Of a stretch of DNA of 64,000 nt, positions 42,799 through 53,745 are shown piece by piece; position 1 is the stretch's first letter, and each line of letters opens with the position of its first letter. Under the pieces are notes generated by a model. That model was given only the letters and a program-made list of their open reading frames with translations. It did no database searches and was not told the DNA's origin. Origin of the DNA: Skeletonema tropicum (Eukaryota; Bacillariophyta; Thalassiosirophyceae; Thalassiosirales; Thalassiosiraceae); contig CM074140.1 in assembly GCA_037178625.1 (NCBI GenBank), positions 434,001 through 498,000 on the forward strand. Direction: 5' to 3'. The position numbers and the translations under genes are program-made.

Positions 42799-45700
42799 GC
42801 GCCAGCATCACAGCCACCGCAGCTAAGTACCTCCATAAATTCTGACAACGATGCTCTCGCCATGTCCTACAACGATCCACCTTCTTCACAACAGGCCTTG
42901 GCACCTCCACCGCCAGCAGCAGCAGATGACAATAAAGAACTGACGGAAGAAGAAGCACAAAAGGCACGAAAGCCATCATCCTTCAATTCCTTCATTTCAC
43001 CTGCCGCACGGAAACGACGCCAGCAGGAAAAATTAGATGCACTCAATAAGAAAAAAGAACAAGAGCAGCAAGAGGAGGAGACTCCATCACCACCCGTCGC
43101 TGCTACCGCTGCCGCTGCCGAGGATGAAACGAGTGAAATATCCATGACCGACTCACAAAAAGAACGTGTGGAGATAGTACAAAAAACATCCTTTATTTCT
43201 CCCGCGGAACGGAAGAAGCGTGCGTTGGAACGGCGAGCGGAGGAGGAGGCTAAAAAGAAGAAGAATGAGGCTCAACAAAAACAACAGCAGCAACCAGCAC
43301 AAGAAGAGGAGAAGGGAGAGGATGTAGTTACAAAGTCATCTTCGGTATCATCCTCCATTGCAAAATTCAATCAAACATTTGGTAAAAAAGATAGACAACC
43401 AAGTTTCAATACAAGTCTCACGAAAAAGGCGGATGCCGTTCTCAAAAAGGATTCCACCAACACTACAGATGAAAAGAATGTAGTAGCGTCCATTCTATCA
43501 GTAGATGTTCCACCATCCCTCGCGGAAATTGAGGCAGCCGTGTCAGCTCCATCTGTTCTACCAACCTCTCAAGATCCAACCACAACACTAGCAGAATCAC
43601 TGGGAGCATCATCCGCAACAACCAATTCCTCCTCACTAGTCTCAGCATCCTATCCAACCCCCAAGGAAAGTGAACGTGAAAAGGCCAAACGGGCCGCAAT
43701 TCAGGCGGTCATGTCTGATACGTCACTTTCGGCTGTGGAAAAGAATCAGAAAATTCAATCAATTATTAGGGGGAATTTTGAATTTCCTCCTCCTCCTGCT
43801 GCTGCTGCTGCTGATGCTTCGGAACAACAACAACAACAACGAACTACATTGGCAGAATCATTAGGTGCTGCATCATCCGCATCCTCCTCCTCACTAGTCT
43901 CAGCATCCTATCCAACCCCAAAAGAGAGTGAACGTGAAAAAGCCAAACGGGCCGCGATTCAGGCGGTCATGTCAGATACGTCATTAAGTGCTGTGGAAAA
44001 GAATCAGAAAATGCAATCGATTATAAGGGGGAATTTTGAATTTTCTGGTGATACTACTGCACCTGCACCTGCACCTGCTGCTGCTGCTGCTGCTGCTGTT
44101 GGTACCACTGCTGCTGTTGTTGCTACCGCTGCTGCTACTGGACCACTGAAAGAAGAGGAGGAGGAAGAAGAAGAGTCCTCTTCAGGGGAGGAGGAAGATA
44201 CAAGTTCTGGAGAATATGAGACTACTTCATCAGAAGAAGAGGAGTCAAGTTCTGGAGAAGAGTACGAGACAACTTCCGAAGAGGAAGAGGAAATGGAAGT
44301 GCAGGGGGAAGAGGAAAGTAGTTCAGGTGAATATGAATCAAGTTCGGGTGAAGATGAAGAGTCTACAACAGTTGTTTTGCCCGTGAATGAACCAGTGATC
44401 GAACCAGTGAAGGCTACACCAGAAGAAACAGCAAGCTCCGCTGCACCAGAGGAAACCTCAAGCTCTGTTATACAAGAAGAAACATCAAGCTCTGCTGTAC
44501 AAGAAGAAGAAGAAGAAGAAGAAGAGTCTACTACGATTGTTGAGTCTGCAGCCGTTGTCGAGTCACCCAAGGTTGAGACAGCACCAGAAGATACTACTAC
44601 TTCAGTCGTCGAACCACAAAGCGAACTACAGAGCACTGCAAGCAGTTCTGTATACAAATCATCTGCTATTGAGAGACTAAAGTCAGATCTGGAAAATAAA
44701 TTAGATCAAGAGCTTGAGAATCACCAAGCATTGGAGCGGGAACAGGAACAACGACAGGCGGAGTTTCGTGCCGAGCAAGAACGTCTACGCAAGGCGGCGG
44801 CTGCCGAGGCGGAACGGTTGCGGGTATTGGAGGTTGCGAGACGGGAGGAGGAACAGCGCCGTTTGGAGGAGGAAGCACGTGTGTTGGAGGAGGAACGGCT
44901 TCGTGTTCAAATGGAACAACAGGCCGCAGAGGACGAGAGAAGACGCCGTTTGGAGGAGGAAGGTCAACGTGCCCTGGAGTTGGTCCAGCGTCGTCTCCAA
45001 GAAGATAGGGAGAAACAAAAAGTTTTGAGAGCGCAGCAAGAGGAGCAACGTCGATATGAAGAGGAACGGCGTCAGTTGGAAGAGGAACAACGACGTCTCG
45101 AGGCGGAAATAGAACATCAGCGAATCTTGGATCGGCAGCGAGAACAAATGCTCCAGCTGCAGGAGGAACAACGTAGACTTGAAGAGCAAAGGAATCAATT
45201 GGAAGAGGAACAGCGTCGACTTAGGGAGGAACGGAGACTTGAAGAGCAAAGGAATCAATTGGAAGGGGAACAGCGTCGTCTCAGGGAGGAACGAGGACGT
45301 GAGCAAGTAGTCCAAGTGTCACGAGCCGTTGGAAATGTCGATAGAACGACGAGTAGCAGTAGCAATACTAGGCCTACTCCTAGATCGTCTCCAAACAAGA
45401 TAATTTCATCAAGTCTGCCGGGAGGAGTACGATCTAGCATTCCTCCCCCCTCGAGAGTCCCACCAGTCACTTCAACTACACAACAGAATACACGTTATGA
45501 TGGAGTGGATGACGATGAATTGAATTGGCGTTTGGACTCGTATGCAATGTTAAGTGACTATACCATTATTGTTCGACGTGCATTGCCCGGGCCACACGCA
45601 CCAGACTTTGAAGTTGATGATGTCAATGTTATTGACTTTTCCATGGACTCAGGCTCTCCCAAATGTGATTCCTACTATGTCCACAAAGCCATGATTGCAG

Positions 45701-47088
45701 TAGGATCCCGTCGATCCGAACTGTTAGGGCGTCGTATCCGTGAAGCAGATAGCACATCTCGACCTGATGGGCACTCCTCCGATGTCAATGTGCATGAAAC
45801 AATCCTGCTGGAAAGCGCTGCAGATGTGATGGGGATCGTTTTAGATTTCCTCTACTACCCTGACAAACCGTTGGATATGAATATCTATAATGCCGTCCCA
45901 TTGGTATATTTGGGGAAAAGATACAAAATCAGGGCTTTGATTGAACAGTCAGAAGAGTTTGTTCATTCGCATTTGGAGTCATCAAATGCAATTCATTTCT
46001 TGCTGGATTCGTATCTGTACCAGCTCGATGACATTTTGAGCAGAGCTATTGATGTGACTGCTGCAAATCTGGGTGCGACGATGGACTTCAATCCAATTTA
46101 TCAGTTGCCACCTGAACTATTCCGAAGGATCATTCTGTCGAAAGACTTGAATTGTGACAGTGAATTGCTAAGTCTGCTTGTGTACTCTTACTGTTGCGAG
46201 CATCACGCAGAAGATATCGATGTTGAATATCTTAGGGAACTTACCAAACAAAGACTCATGCCAGAGATCGATCCCAAGGTTGCTTTGATGTTGCTTAAAT
46301 TTTATGTTGACCTAATATTTGCTGACGATGAACACTGCGATATCATGGAAGTTCTTGTAGGAGATACTTTAATGCAACGCTGTATTGTTATTGCATCGAA
46401 GCACTGGCAAGGCGAAGTATACGAGCCACTCATGGTCGACTCGGAATTTAACGAGTCAGGCTCACCATTAAAGAGAAGACTCATTGCTCATGAACCTACG
46501 GCCATACATCGCACGTTACCGTCGAAGCTTCAGAATTATTTATTAGAGAAGTGTATTATCGAGGCGAAGAATGATTTCAACAGTGAAAGGGTCGCGAAAG
46601 AGGCACAACAAGGGGAGAAACAAGCCGAGATTGAGGCAGTTACCAAATCATGTGACTCGATTGTAAGGGACTTACAGAATGCTTTGAAAGAGTCAGAAAA
46701 GAACCAAGACAAGCAGACTCTCAAAAAGCATCTCGACAAGATAGAAGCTCAAATGCTTGAAATGGAGGCTGAGCTGGAACTGCAAAAAAAGAAAGCGGAA
46801 GCATACAAGCAAGAGCTGAAGAGATTTCGCCGTGTTCCGGGTATTCACAATTTTGGAGAAGTATGCAAAAAGGATCCGACGGTCGTTGACAAAACAAAGT
46901 GTACCTACAGTGGGAATCCCGATCATCATTTCCCTCTCCACCGAAGAGGTGATCGCCCACCTACACAAATGCCTACTATGACGACTGAGTTTCAGAATCT
47001 CGCGAAAGAGAATGGTTACATTTATGATGATGGTCACGGTGACTTATTGCCAGTATTTTACTACCGTAACACTGAAGCCGAATGCTAA
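42760..47088 (+). CDS. 1442-residue coiled-coil protein with BTB/POZ-like and BACK-like domains
   Basis: Single exon. The N-terminus (MKFMKQKKAAAAPAP) is shared with the sulfotransferase-like genes and looks captured. A Lys/Glu-rich region follows with two FISPA-RK motifs, then a duplicated ~65-residue unit (about 278-343 and 361-427, both with LVSASYPTPKESEREKAK). Next come an extremely Glu/Ser-rich acidic stretch (about 464-627), a long charged coiled coil (about 640-850) with RRLEEE-type repeats, a BTB-like domain (from about 925: DYTIIVRR, YYVHKAMIAVGSRRSELL, VLDFLYYPDKPL) and a helical BACK-like part (about 1080-1200). Another coiled coil lies near 1265-1360. BTB proteins act as oligomerising adaptors, often for cullin-3 ubiquitin ligases; the partner here is unknown. 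The lack of any introns over 4.3 kb is notable. Confidence 0.8.
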   Translation: MKFMKQKKAAAAPAPASQPPQLSTSINSDNDALAMSYNDPPSSQQALAPPPPAAADDNKELTEEEAQKARKPSSFNSFISPAARKRRQQEKLDALNKKKEQEQQEEETPSPPVAATAAAAEDETSEISMTDSQKERVEIVQKTSFISPAERKKRALERRAEEEAKKKKNEAQQKQQQQPAQEEEKGEDVVTKSSSVSSSIAKFNQTFGKKDRQPSFNTSLTKKADAVLKKDSTNTTDEKNVVASILSVDVPPSLAEIEAAVSAPSVLPTSQDPTTTLAESLGASSATTNSSSLVSASYPTPKESEREKAKRAAIQAVMSDTSLSAVEKNQKIQSIIRGNFEFPPPPAAAAADASEQQQQQRTTLAESLGAASSASSSSLVSASYPTPKESEREKAKRAAIQAVMSDTSLSAVEKNQKMQSIIRGNFEFSGDTTAPAPAPAAAAAAAVGTTAAVVATAAATGPLKEEEEEEEESSSGEEEDTSSGEYETTSSEEEESSSGEEYETTSEEEEEMEVQGEEESSSGEYESSSGEDEESTTVVLPVNEPVIEPVKATPEETASSAAPEETSSSVIQEETSSSAVQEEEEEEEESTTIVESAAVVESPKVETAPEDTTTSVVEPQSELQSTASSSVYKSSAIERLKSDLENKLDQELENHQALEREQEQRQAEFRAEQERLRKAAAAEAERLRVLEVARREEEQRRLEEEARVLEEERLRVQMEQQAAEDERRRRLEEEGQRALELVQRRLQEDREKQKVLRAQQEEQRRYEEERRQLEEEQRRLEAEIEHQRILDRQREQMLQLQEEQRRLEEQRNQLEEEQRRLREERRLEEQRNQLEGEQRRLREERGREQVVQVSRAVGNVDRTTSSSSNTRPTPRSSPNKIISSSLPGGVRSSIPPPSRVPPVTSTTQQNTRYDGVDDDELNWRLDSYAMLSDYTIIVRRALPGPHAPDFEVDDVNVIDFSMDSGSPKCDSYYVHKAMIAVGSRRSELLGRRIREADSTSRPDGHSSDVNVHETILLESAADVMGIVLDFLYYPDKPLDMNIYNAVPLVYLGKRYKIRALIEQSEEFVHSHLESSNAIHFLLDSYLYQLDDILSRAIDVTAANLGATMDFNPIYQLPPELFRRIILSKDLNCDSELLSLLVYSYCCEHHAEDIDVEYLRELTKQRLMPEIDPKVALMLLKFYVDLIFADDEHCDIMEVLVGDTLMQRCIVIASKHWQGEVYEPLMVDSEFNESGSPLKRRLIAHEPTAIHRTLPSKLQNYLLEKCIIEAKNDFNSERVAKEAQQGEKQAEIEAVTKSCDSIVRDLQNALKESEKNQDKQTLKKHLDKIEAQMLEMEAELELQKKKAEAYKQELKRFRRVPGIHNFGEVCKKDPTVVDKTKCTYSGNPDHHFPLHRRGDRPPTQMPTMTTEFQNLAKENGYIYDDGHGDLLPVFYYRNTEAEC

Positions 47089-47314
47089 CGTATCACTGTT
47101 ATGAGGACTGCGTCGAGAAGAATAGAGATTTTATTAAACGATTCCGTGTTGTGTCAATTCATGCCACAGAAATATGTCTGTGTTTCATAGAGATGAATAA
47201 CTTTAAATAGTAAAATTTGTTAAAGACCCTACTTCTCCCCAAGCCAAGTCATAATGCAGGTCTGCAAAAGATGTCTAATGAGCACTTATGATATTTGCTT
47301 CTAAATCTTGTAAC
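47089..47314. other. Convergent intergenic region
   Basis: 3' flanks of the BTB gene and the MFS gene. Nothing else seen. Confidence 0.4.
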
Positions 47315-48995
47315 CTACAACATGGAGCCAACACTACTTGTGTTGCGATGGTGCTTCAGAGCCTTCTCATCCTTAATGCTGGATGTCAAGAACCTAATTT
47401 GTGAGCAGAGCAGAGCCCCAATGAACCCAATCACAACGAACACATAATTCAACGTATAGAAACTCCAACCAAGGAAACCACATGTATCAATTAGGAAAGT
47501 GCATGACAACCCAAACATGAGGAAGATGAAGCCATAGTTGGTGCCCACTAACGAGAAATAAGGGAAAGTAAGAAAACGAATTTACATAGAGGCATCGATA
47601 TGAACAATACGACCTCCTCAGTACTACTCACTATGCTTATCTCCGAATAAAAATGCTGCAATCGTTGGCATCAAGCAATAACTAGCCTGTTGGAAAACGT
47701 TAGACACAAAAGGGTTAGATATCGTTCGAACTGTGAAGACAACCCATCATTATAAAGCAGACAACGACTCACACCCCACAGACCGTAAAGGGAGCAAACA
47801 GTTAGCCCAAACGCAAGTTTACTCGACACAGTAAGATTGTATACCAATAGAACAACAGGAGAAATGTAGGCTGTGAGCTCGAGTGTTTGGAAGTGACCAA
47901 TTTTATCAGCGCAATATCCCCATAGCAGTCTTGACAATCCAGAGCTCATGCAGCCAAAGCACCCAACCACAGTCACGAAGTGATCGTCTGCAATCGATGT
48001 CTGCCCGAAATTTTTATACGTTGCAGCCACATAAAAGCCACTAACGCCAGTAGTGATTGCAGTTGCAATGAGTAGCCAGCATAACGAATCTCTAATCATT
48101 TCCTTTGTTGTCAATTCGAGTTTTGTTGTGAATTTCACTCTACTTCCATATCTTTGATGACTACGGCCACCTTTAGCACGGCTTGTCGATGTTTTTATGG
48201 TTTCGTTTTCAGCAGATTGCATTGCTTCGCCATAGATATCCACGGCCTTGTTCTTGTTCAGAGGTGTACTTTCACCATTTTCTACTCTTGTAAGTAACGT
48301 TTCTTCGACTTTTTCCCCATCTGTTGTTGAGGGACTGATCAAGAGAGATGCACCTACAAAGCCAATGATCGCATATAGAGTTCCAAGAATTCGAAACATA
48401 CCTGGAACGCGGCTTACTACTGGAGATTTTGTTGGGTCATACAACCCAGTGATAGGATCTACATGAAAGTTCTCAGCGTTCACATAGGTTGTTGCAATCA
48501 GGCCGAAGAAGAAGGGTCCGGCACCTGTTCCTGTCGTAATAACTCCCGTGACGATTCCTTTATGTTTGAAGTGCTTGAAGCCACACAAAATAGGAGCGGA
48601 GTAGGATACGCCAATACCGACACCTACGATAACTTGGAAGAGAATCAAACTGGAGATAGATTTGCAATAGGACGATGCGTAAGTTCCTCCCGAAATTAGT
48701 AACGCACCAAGGTACGCAGTTGCTCGTGCTCCGATCTTCTTTTCCAGCAGCCCACCACTATACATGAATAACGCTTGACACAAGAACACTGCTGTATAAA
48801 CGTGTCTATACGGGGCGATGATGCTTTGTTAGTATTTATGATCAAGCAGATGGAAATTAATGATGCACGGGTATACTTACAGTGTGTTGTGATAGGATAC
48901 TTCTGGATCAAATTGCACAAGATATGTGGTTATGTAGGGAGCAACATTGCCCCACATGATCTTTACACCAACAATGAAGTGGAAGATTGTGCCTC

Positions 48996-49297
48996 TGTGA
49001 GCTTAGACGGGACTCACAAGAGTCACGTCGACTTCATTGGAAACCTCTCGACAGCATTGAGTGACATAGAATGATTACGTCAAGTGCGTCAGAGTCGCAT
49101 CAGCCACAGTAACCACGTGGACAATGCACAGATGCACTCGTTGGCCAATCAAACTCTAAAATAATCACACAATTCTCTTTCATAAGAACATTGTCAACAT
49201 CGTCGTAGACGATATCTCCAAAGCGTTAGCTTTCCCTTGCCAATTGCCATCACAGATGACCCAAGCTACGACAGCTGCATCACAAAGCAACCTAATA
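48996..49297 (+). repeat. 5' LTR of the decayed copia-type element
   Basis: 302 bp. Flanked on the outside by GCCTC. Ends in TA rather than the usual CA if the target duplication is read as GCCTC. Confidence 0.85.
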
Positions 49298-50400
49298 GTT
49301 TATAAGACCCGCTCTTTTATCTCTGATGGTGCTTTGGCAGGCACACACCAGCCCCTCCCTGCCGCAAGGCATCAGGTGGCACCCCCGCATGGGTAGGAGC
49401 ATGTCTTCATCATGGAACAGTCTTTTTGATGTCTCCAAAGAGGGCAGTGCTGCCAACACCCATTAGCCTAAATTCCGAAAGTCGATCATTATGCATTGTC
49501 TCCCTCTGGAATTGCCCGGCTTATCCCCTTTCGGCGATATTTCACCGCCTGCCCTGAATTGCCGCAGACGTTCCATTCCTGCTACAATTGCACGGCTTCT
49601 CACTCTTAGCGCTGTTGATCCGCCAGCCCCAATTTCAGCAGATGATCCATTCCTGCTGCAATTGTCCGGCTTCTTTGGCGTCTCCTCACCGCTCACCACA
49701 TTCCAGCACTACATCTATTTTGATGCCCCGCTCGAACGTTTCCCCGGCGCTACCTTACCGCCACCCCCTATTTTACACCTCATGTGTCATGATATCCACC
49801 TCTAGCAGTCTATTGTGGAATACACATATTGGATGTCTCCTTCTTCTCGACTTTGTGATCCGGATACTTGAAGCCGTCTCGCATGACAGAGGGAGCCGCA
49901 TTCGCAATGATACATCAACTCATACTTGAGTCATGCTCATCAATAGTGGAGGTAGACAACATCGTTATGTCTTTCTAGACGCACCCCCTTCGCCTTAATT
50001 CCAGCGGATGATACATTCCTGCTGTCATTACCGGCGCATCACTCTCCGTGCTTGTACGATTGCGTCCTTATTTGGCAAACTAATCCTACAACCCGGCAAA
50101 TCCCCTGCCTGTAGGCAACGCTTACGCCTTGCTCAAACAAGCAACAATCAAATCCTTTTATTGCAGAAGCATACAGTACATACCGTGATTGCTCCATCGA
50201 CAACCCTATCTGGTTTCAATATCACAAGTCTGGACTATATCGAGGTAGATGAAAGGCGATTATTATGATTTATATGGGAACCACGCAGCAGAATTGGGGT
50301 CTACTGTGGTCATAGTCCGTTACACGCAGGTAACGTGGCACTCATCTTCAATCCACGCACGGGTCGAGTATCTCCCCAGTTTCATTGAGTCTTTGATGAT
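49298..50400 (+). other. Internal region without gag, protease or integrase
   Basis: Instead of gag and integrase there are diverged short repeats of a GATCCATTCCTGCTGCAATT type (near 49570, 49640 and 50005) and frames broken by stops. From about 50300 a weak match to the region after integrase appears (NVALIFNPRTGRVSP). Confidence 0.55.
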
Positions 50401-52735
50401 GATTTTACGACTGTTCCTTGTATGGAGAAAGGAGAGGTTCCTCCGAATTGGGAAGACCTTTGCCGTAATTCTTACGAGTCTGCTGAAGATGATGCGGTGG
50501 CTGATGCTATCCAATACTTATCTTCCCAGACTGGTGCTGAACAGGCTCCGACAATTGAAGCGTCATCGCTTAGCGCGCCATTGGAGGCTGTAGTCCGTAC
50601 TGCAGCTGAAGATCCTTTGTCCGACCCTTTTGCCACGAGCTTTGATCGACTGCCTCGTGCCAATTCCCCCAGCAGTACCAACGATCGTCCAGTTTCCGAG
50701 GGAGTTGATCTTCCCCGCCGAGTTGAGCAGCAGGAGGTGGCCACCTTAGAACCTGCTCTCAAAAGGCAACGCAAACAACCAGACGATAATTCAGGCAGAC
50801 CTATCAATCTTATGACTGATTTTGATGCCTGCAGCGACGCAGATGGGGAGCAGCAGAACCAGTTGCTCATGCCCAAACAGAGTGAATCTTCACAAAGCAG
50901 GTCTCCGCCGCTCCAAACGAATTCAGGAAAAGAATGCCAAGCACGCTAAAGCGCATGTCACTTATGGGAAGAAGGGTGTCACAAGAGCACTCACGTTGTT
51001 TGCTCTGCTCACTTCTGTGTGTGACACCAAGCTCCCCAGCCGTCCCTTGCCAGAGAATCCCACTCGGTGGAATCGCATCGTCAATCGATTTGAAGAAATT
51101 AATGAACACTGCGACGGCACTCTCAACGATATCCATCATATAGAGTCTTAGCTACCGATGCCTCCAATGAAACTTATCTACAGTCAAGCTATGAAGCAGG
51201 ACGACAGAAACTCATTTGTTAAGGCAATGGAGAAAGAAATTGAGGATCATGAGAAGCGCAATCATTGGAAGCTTGGCCATCGTTCGAATATCCCTCCCGG
51301 TACCAAAAGAATCAAGGCCATTTGGTCTTATAAGCGCAAACGTTACCCGGACGGAAGCCTGAACAAACATAAAGCAAGAATTTGCTGCCATGGAGGGCAG
51401 CAAGAGTATGGTGTCAACTACTGGGAAACTTACAGTCCTGTCGTCAACACACTCACAGCAAAACTCCTCTTGGTAGTGGCCAAACTACACGGTCTTAGCA
51501 GCAAGTCCATCGATTTTGTACTCGCCTTTCCGCAAGCAGAGGTGGATGCAGAGATATATGGATCTCCCGATTGGATTCGAGCCGGAATTTGGACACCCAT
51601 CTGCCTACCCCCTTCTCCTGTTACGCAATCTCTACGGACTCAAGCAGGGTTCTCACAATTGGTATAAAAAAAAACTCAAAGGCGGTTTGATCACGAAGGG
51701 TTTTGCTCCTTCCCAGATCGATCCATCCTCTACCTTCGTAAGGGTATGATTGTTTTGACTTACGTGGACGACTGCATCATTGTTGGGAACTCTTTGAAAG
51801 AGATCGACGAATTTATCAAGTCTTTGCAGGGAGGATCGGAAGAATTCATCTTGACAGATGAAGGCGACATAGACAAGTTTCTCGGAGTGGAAATCGTCGA
51901 CAGAGGGAGAGGCGAGTTCGAAATGAAGCAGCCTCGTTTGATCGACATAATCCTTGAAAAGCTTGGTCTCAAGGATAACAGCTTCGCCTGTTACGTCAAG
52001 GAGAAGAAAACTCCAGCAAATACAGTTCTGCTCAACCGTGACATAGATGGGAAACCGCGCAAGACGAAGTGGAATTACAGACAAGTAGTCGGCATGCTAG
52101 GTTACCTACAAGCCAACTCTAGACCTGATATCTCCATGCCCACTCATCAATGTGCCCGCTTCTGCATCGATCCCAAATTATAGCACGAGCAAGCCATCAC
52201 AAGGATTGGCAGATATCTCCGAGACACAAGTACCCGAGGAATCATCTACAAGCCAGACAAGACGAAAGGATTGGAAGTCTTCGTGGATGCAGACTTTGCT
52301 GGCGGATGGAGCAAGAATGATCCCAACGATGTAGACAGCCTCTATGCTAGAGCAGGATACGTCATCAAGTACGCAGGTTGCCCAGTCTACTGGAAGTCGA
52401 AACTGATGAACAGCGAACTAGCTCTCAGCACGGCCGAAGCGGAGTTCATGGCTCTTTTGATTGCTCTTCGAGAAGTCATTCCATTATTGACCCACTTTCA
52501 CTGCAAGGTCTGGGAGGACAATCAGTCATGTTCATGTATCGCGATGACCCGCAGGCATCACTTCACACCCAGGACAAAGCACATTGCTCTCAAGTACTAC
52601 CATTTTATGTCTCACGTCGGGACTCGCATCAGGATTAACTATATCCACACAGAGTCTCAAGAAGCTGACATCTTCACAAAACCTGTTAAGGACCACCTCT
52701 TCTTCCCACTTCGCGTTAAGCTTATGGGATGGTAA
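50400..52735 (+). pseudogene. Broken copia pol (RT and RNase H remnants)
   Basis: Matches the pol of the 34.7-kb element from VPPNWEDL onwards, in at least four frames with stops between. Recognisable are the RT blocks (KARICCHGGQQEYGVNYWE, SKSIDFVLAFPQAEV), the YVDD active site (LTYVDDCIIV), RNase H (VFVDADFAGGW, STAEAEF, EDNQSC) and the final LMGW. It cannot encode a functional polyprotein. Confidence 0.88.
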
Positions 52736-52879
52736 TCCTTCAATGTACCTCCTCCCGATTCGGCAGGTCACTAAAATGCGGTTTCTTAGGTCCCCCGCAA
52801 CTGCACCAGCAGTCAAGTGTTTTTTTTCTTTTCTTTTCAATCTTATCAATATCACTACTGACGACGGTTTCAGAGGGAG

Positions 52880-53187
52880 TGTGAGCTTAGACGGGACTCA
52901 CAAGAGTCACGTCGACTTCATTGGAAACCTCTCGACAGCATTGAGTGACATAGAATGATTACGTCAAGTGCGTCAGAGTCGCATCAGCCACAGTAACCAC
53001 GTGGACAATGCACAGATGCACTCGTTGGCCAATCAAACTCTAAAATAATCACACAATTACAATTCTCTTTCATAAGAACATTGTCAACATCGTCGTAGAC
53101 GATATCTCCAAAGCGTTAGCTTTCCCTTGCCAATTGCCATCACAGATGACCCAAGCTACGACAGCTGCATCACAAAGCAACCTAATA
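52880..53187 (+). repeat. 3' LTR of the decayed copia-type element
   Basis: 308 bp, same as the 5' LTR except for an ACAATT insertion. Followed by GCCTC and then the 5' part of the MFS first exon on the minus strand. Confidence 0.87.
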
Positions 53188-53250
53188 GCCTCCCATGAGA
53201 GCCATGGCCATGATGGAGTCCACATTGCAATCTGTGTTTGAAGAACTCAT

Positions 53251-53745
53251 TTTTCCTTCCGTGCTTTGTCCATTGCTCCAAACGCTGCTATCTTTGTGTG
53301 CATTGTCCAAGCAAGAGAATACCACGCAGCAAAGAGGTTCCCATGCAACAACGTGTGGATGCAAATGCAGCGTAGCAGCTGAAAAGCTGCGCCATGTTGT
53401 GCAACTCCGAGGGTTCTTTTTTTGCTTTCGTTTTTTGGTCGTGGGGTTCGCTGGCGTGCGTGCTTTATTTATTGATGTGTTGAAGCGGGCGGTCTTCATT
53501 CAGCTTCCAGAAATACCCGCAGGTCCAAAATCCCATTGGCCTGGCTGCTAAGTATTCGAGAGAATATCCATGAAACAACCATCGCTGGTTTACCCTTGGG
53601 GCAAGCTGGATCGAAGTGCTTGAGATAAGAGCAAAGAGCAAGGAAAGCTAAAATTCCTCGCAATTGGACATGGCTATTTCACCTCATCATCGTTAACTAA
53701 GTGAAGGTAAAACCAGATTAAGAAAACTTAAATAGGTGTCGAAGA
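53251..53745. other. Region upstream of the MFS gene start
   Basis: Probable promoter and 5' UTR of the MFS gene and 3' flank of the SET/MYND gene. Nothing else recognised. Confidence 0.4.

Larger units (their letters stand above)
48996..53187 (+). mobile_element. Decayed copia-type LTR element inserted in the MFS gene
   Basis: The LTRs lie at 48996-49297 (302 bp) and 52880-53187 (308 bp, with a 6-base ACAATT insertion), starting TGTGAGCTTAG and ending CCTAATA. The target duplication is GCCTC (48991-48995 and 53188-53192). A purine tract CAGAGGGAG precedes the 3' LTR. The LTRs are otherwise almost identical, so the insertion is fairly recent although the inside is badly broken. That suggests a non-autonomous copy mobilised by another element. 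Confidence 0.9.
47315..53250 (-). pseudogene. MFS (OFA-like) transporter gene split by a copia-type insertion
   Basis: Exon 1 begins at 53250 (MSSSNTDCNVDSIMA...), is cut after the codons for MGG (53188) by a 4.2-kb LTR element and resumes at 48990 (TIFHFIVGVKIMWGNVAPYI), ending at 48881. Further exons are 47773-48805, 47632-47686 and 47315-47547, all with GT-AG introns of 75-86 bases. Removing the element and one GCCTC copy restores a perfect 497-residue frame with 12 likely TM spans, including GGLLEKKIGARATAYLGALL and DKH-MGTNYGFIF, as in oxalate/formate-antiporter-like MFS proteins. It would carry organic anions across a membrane (family knowledge). In this allele the gene is probably inactive unless the element is removed or transcription restarts downstream. 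Confidence 0.85.

Noticed and set aside
42760..42800. Reading the BTB gene start as a third sulfotransferase gene
   Set aside because: Similarity ends after about a dozen codons; the TM span and sulfate-binding loop are absent.
49491..49929. Overlapping 104- and 113-codon frames inside the decayed retroelement
   Set aside because: They are made from short nucleotide repeats read in two frames and show no Gag or protease features.
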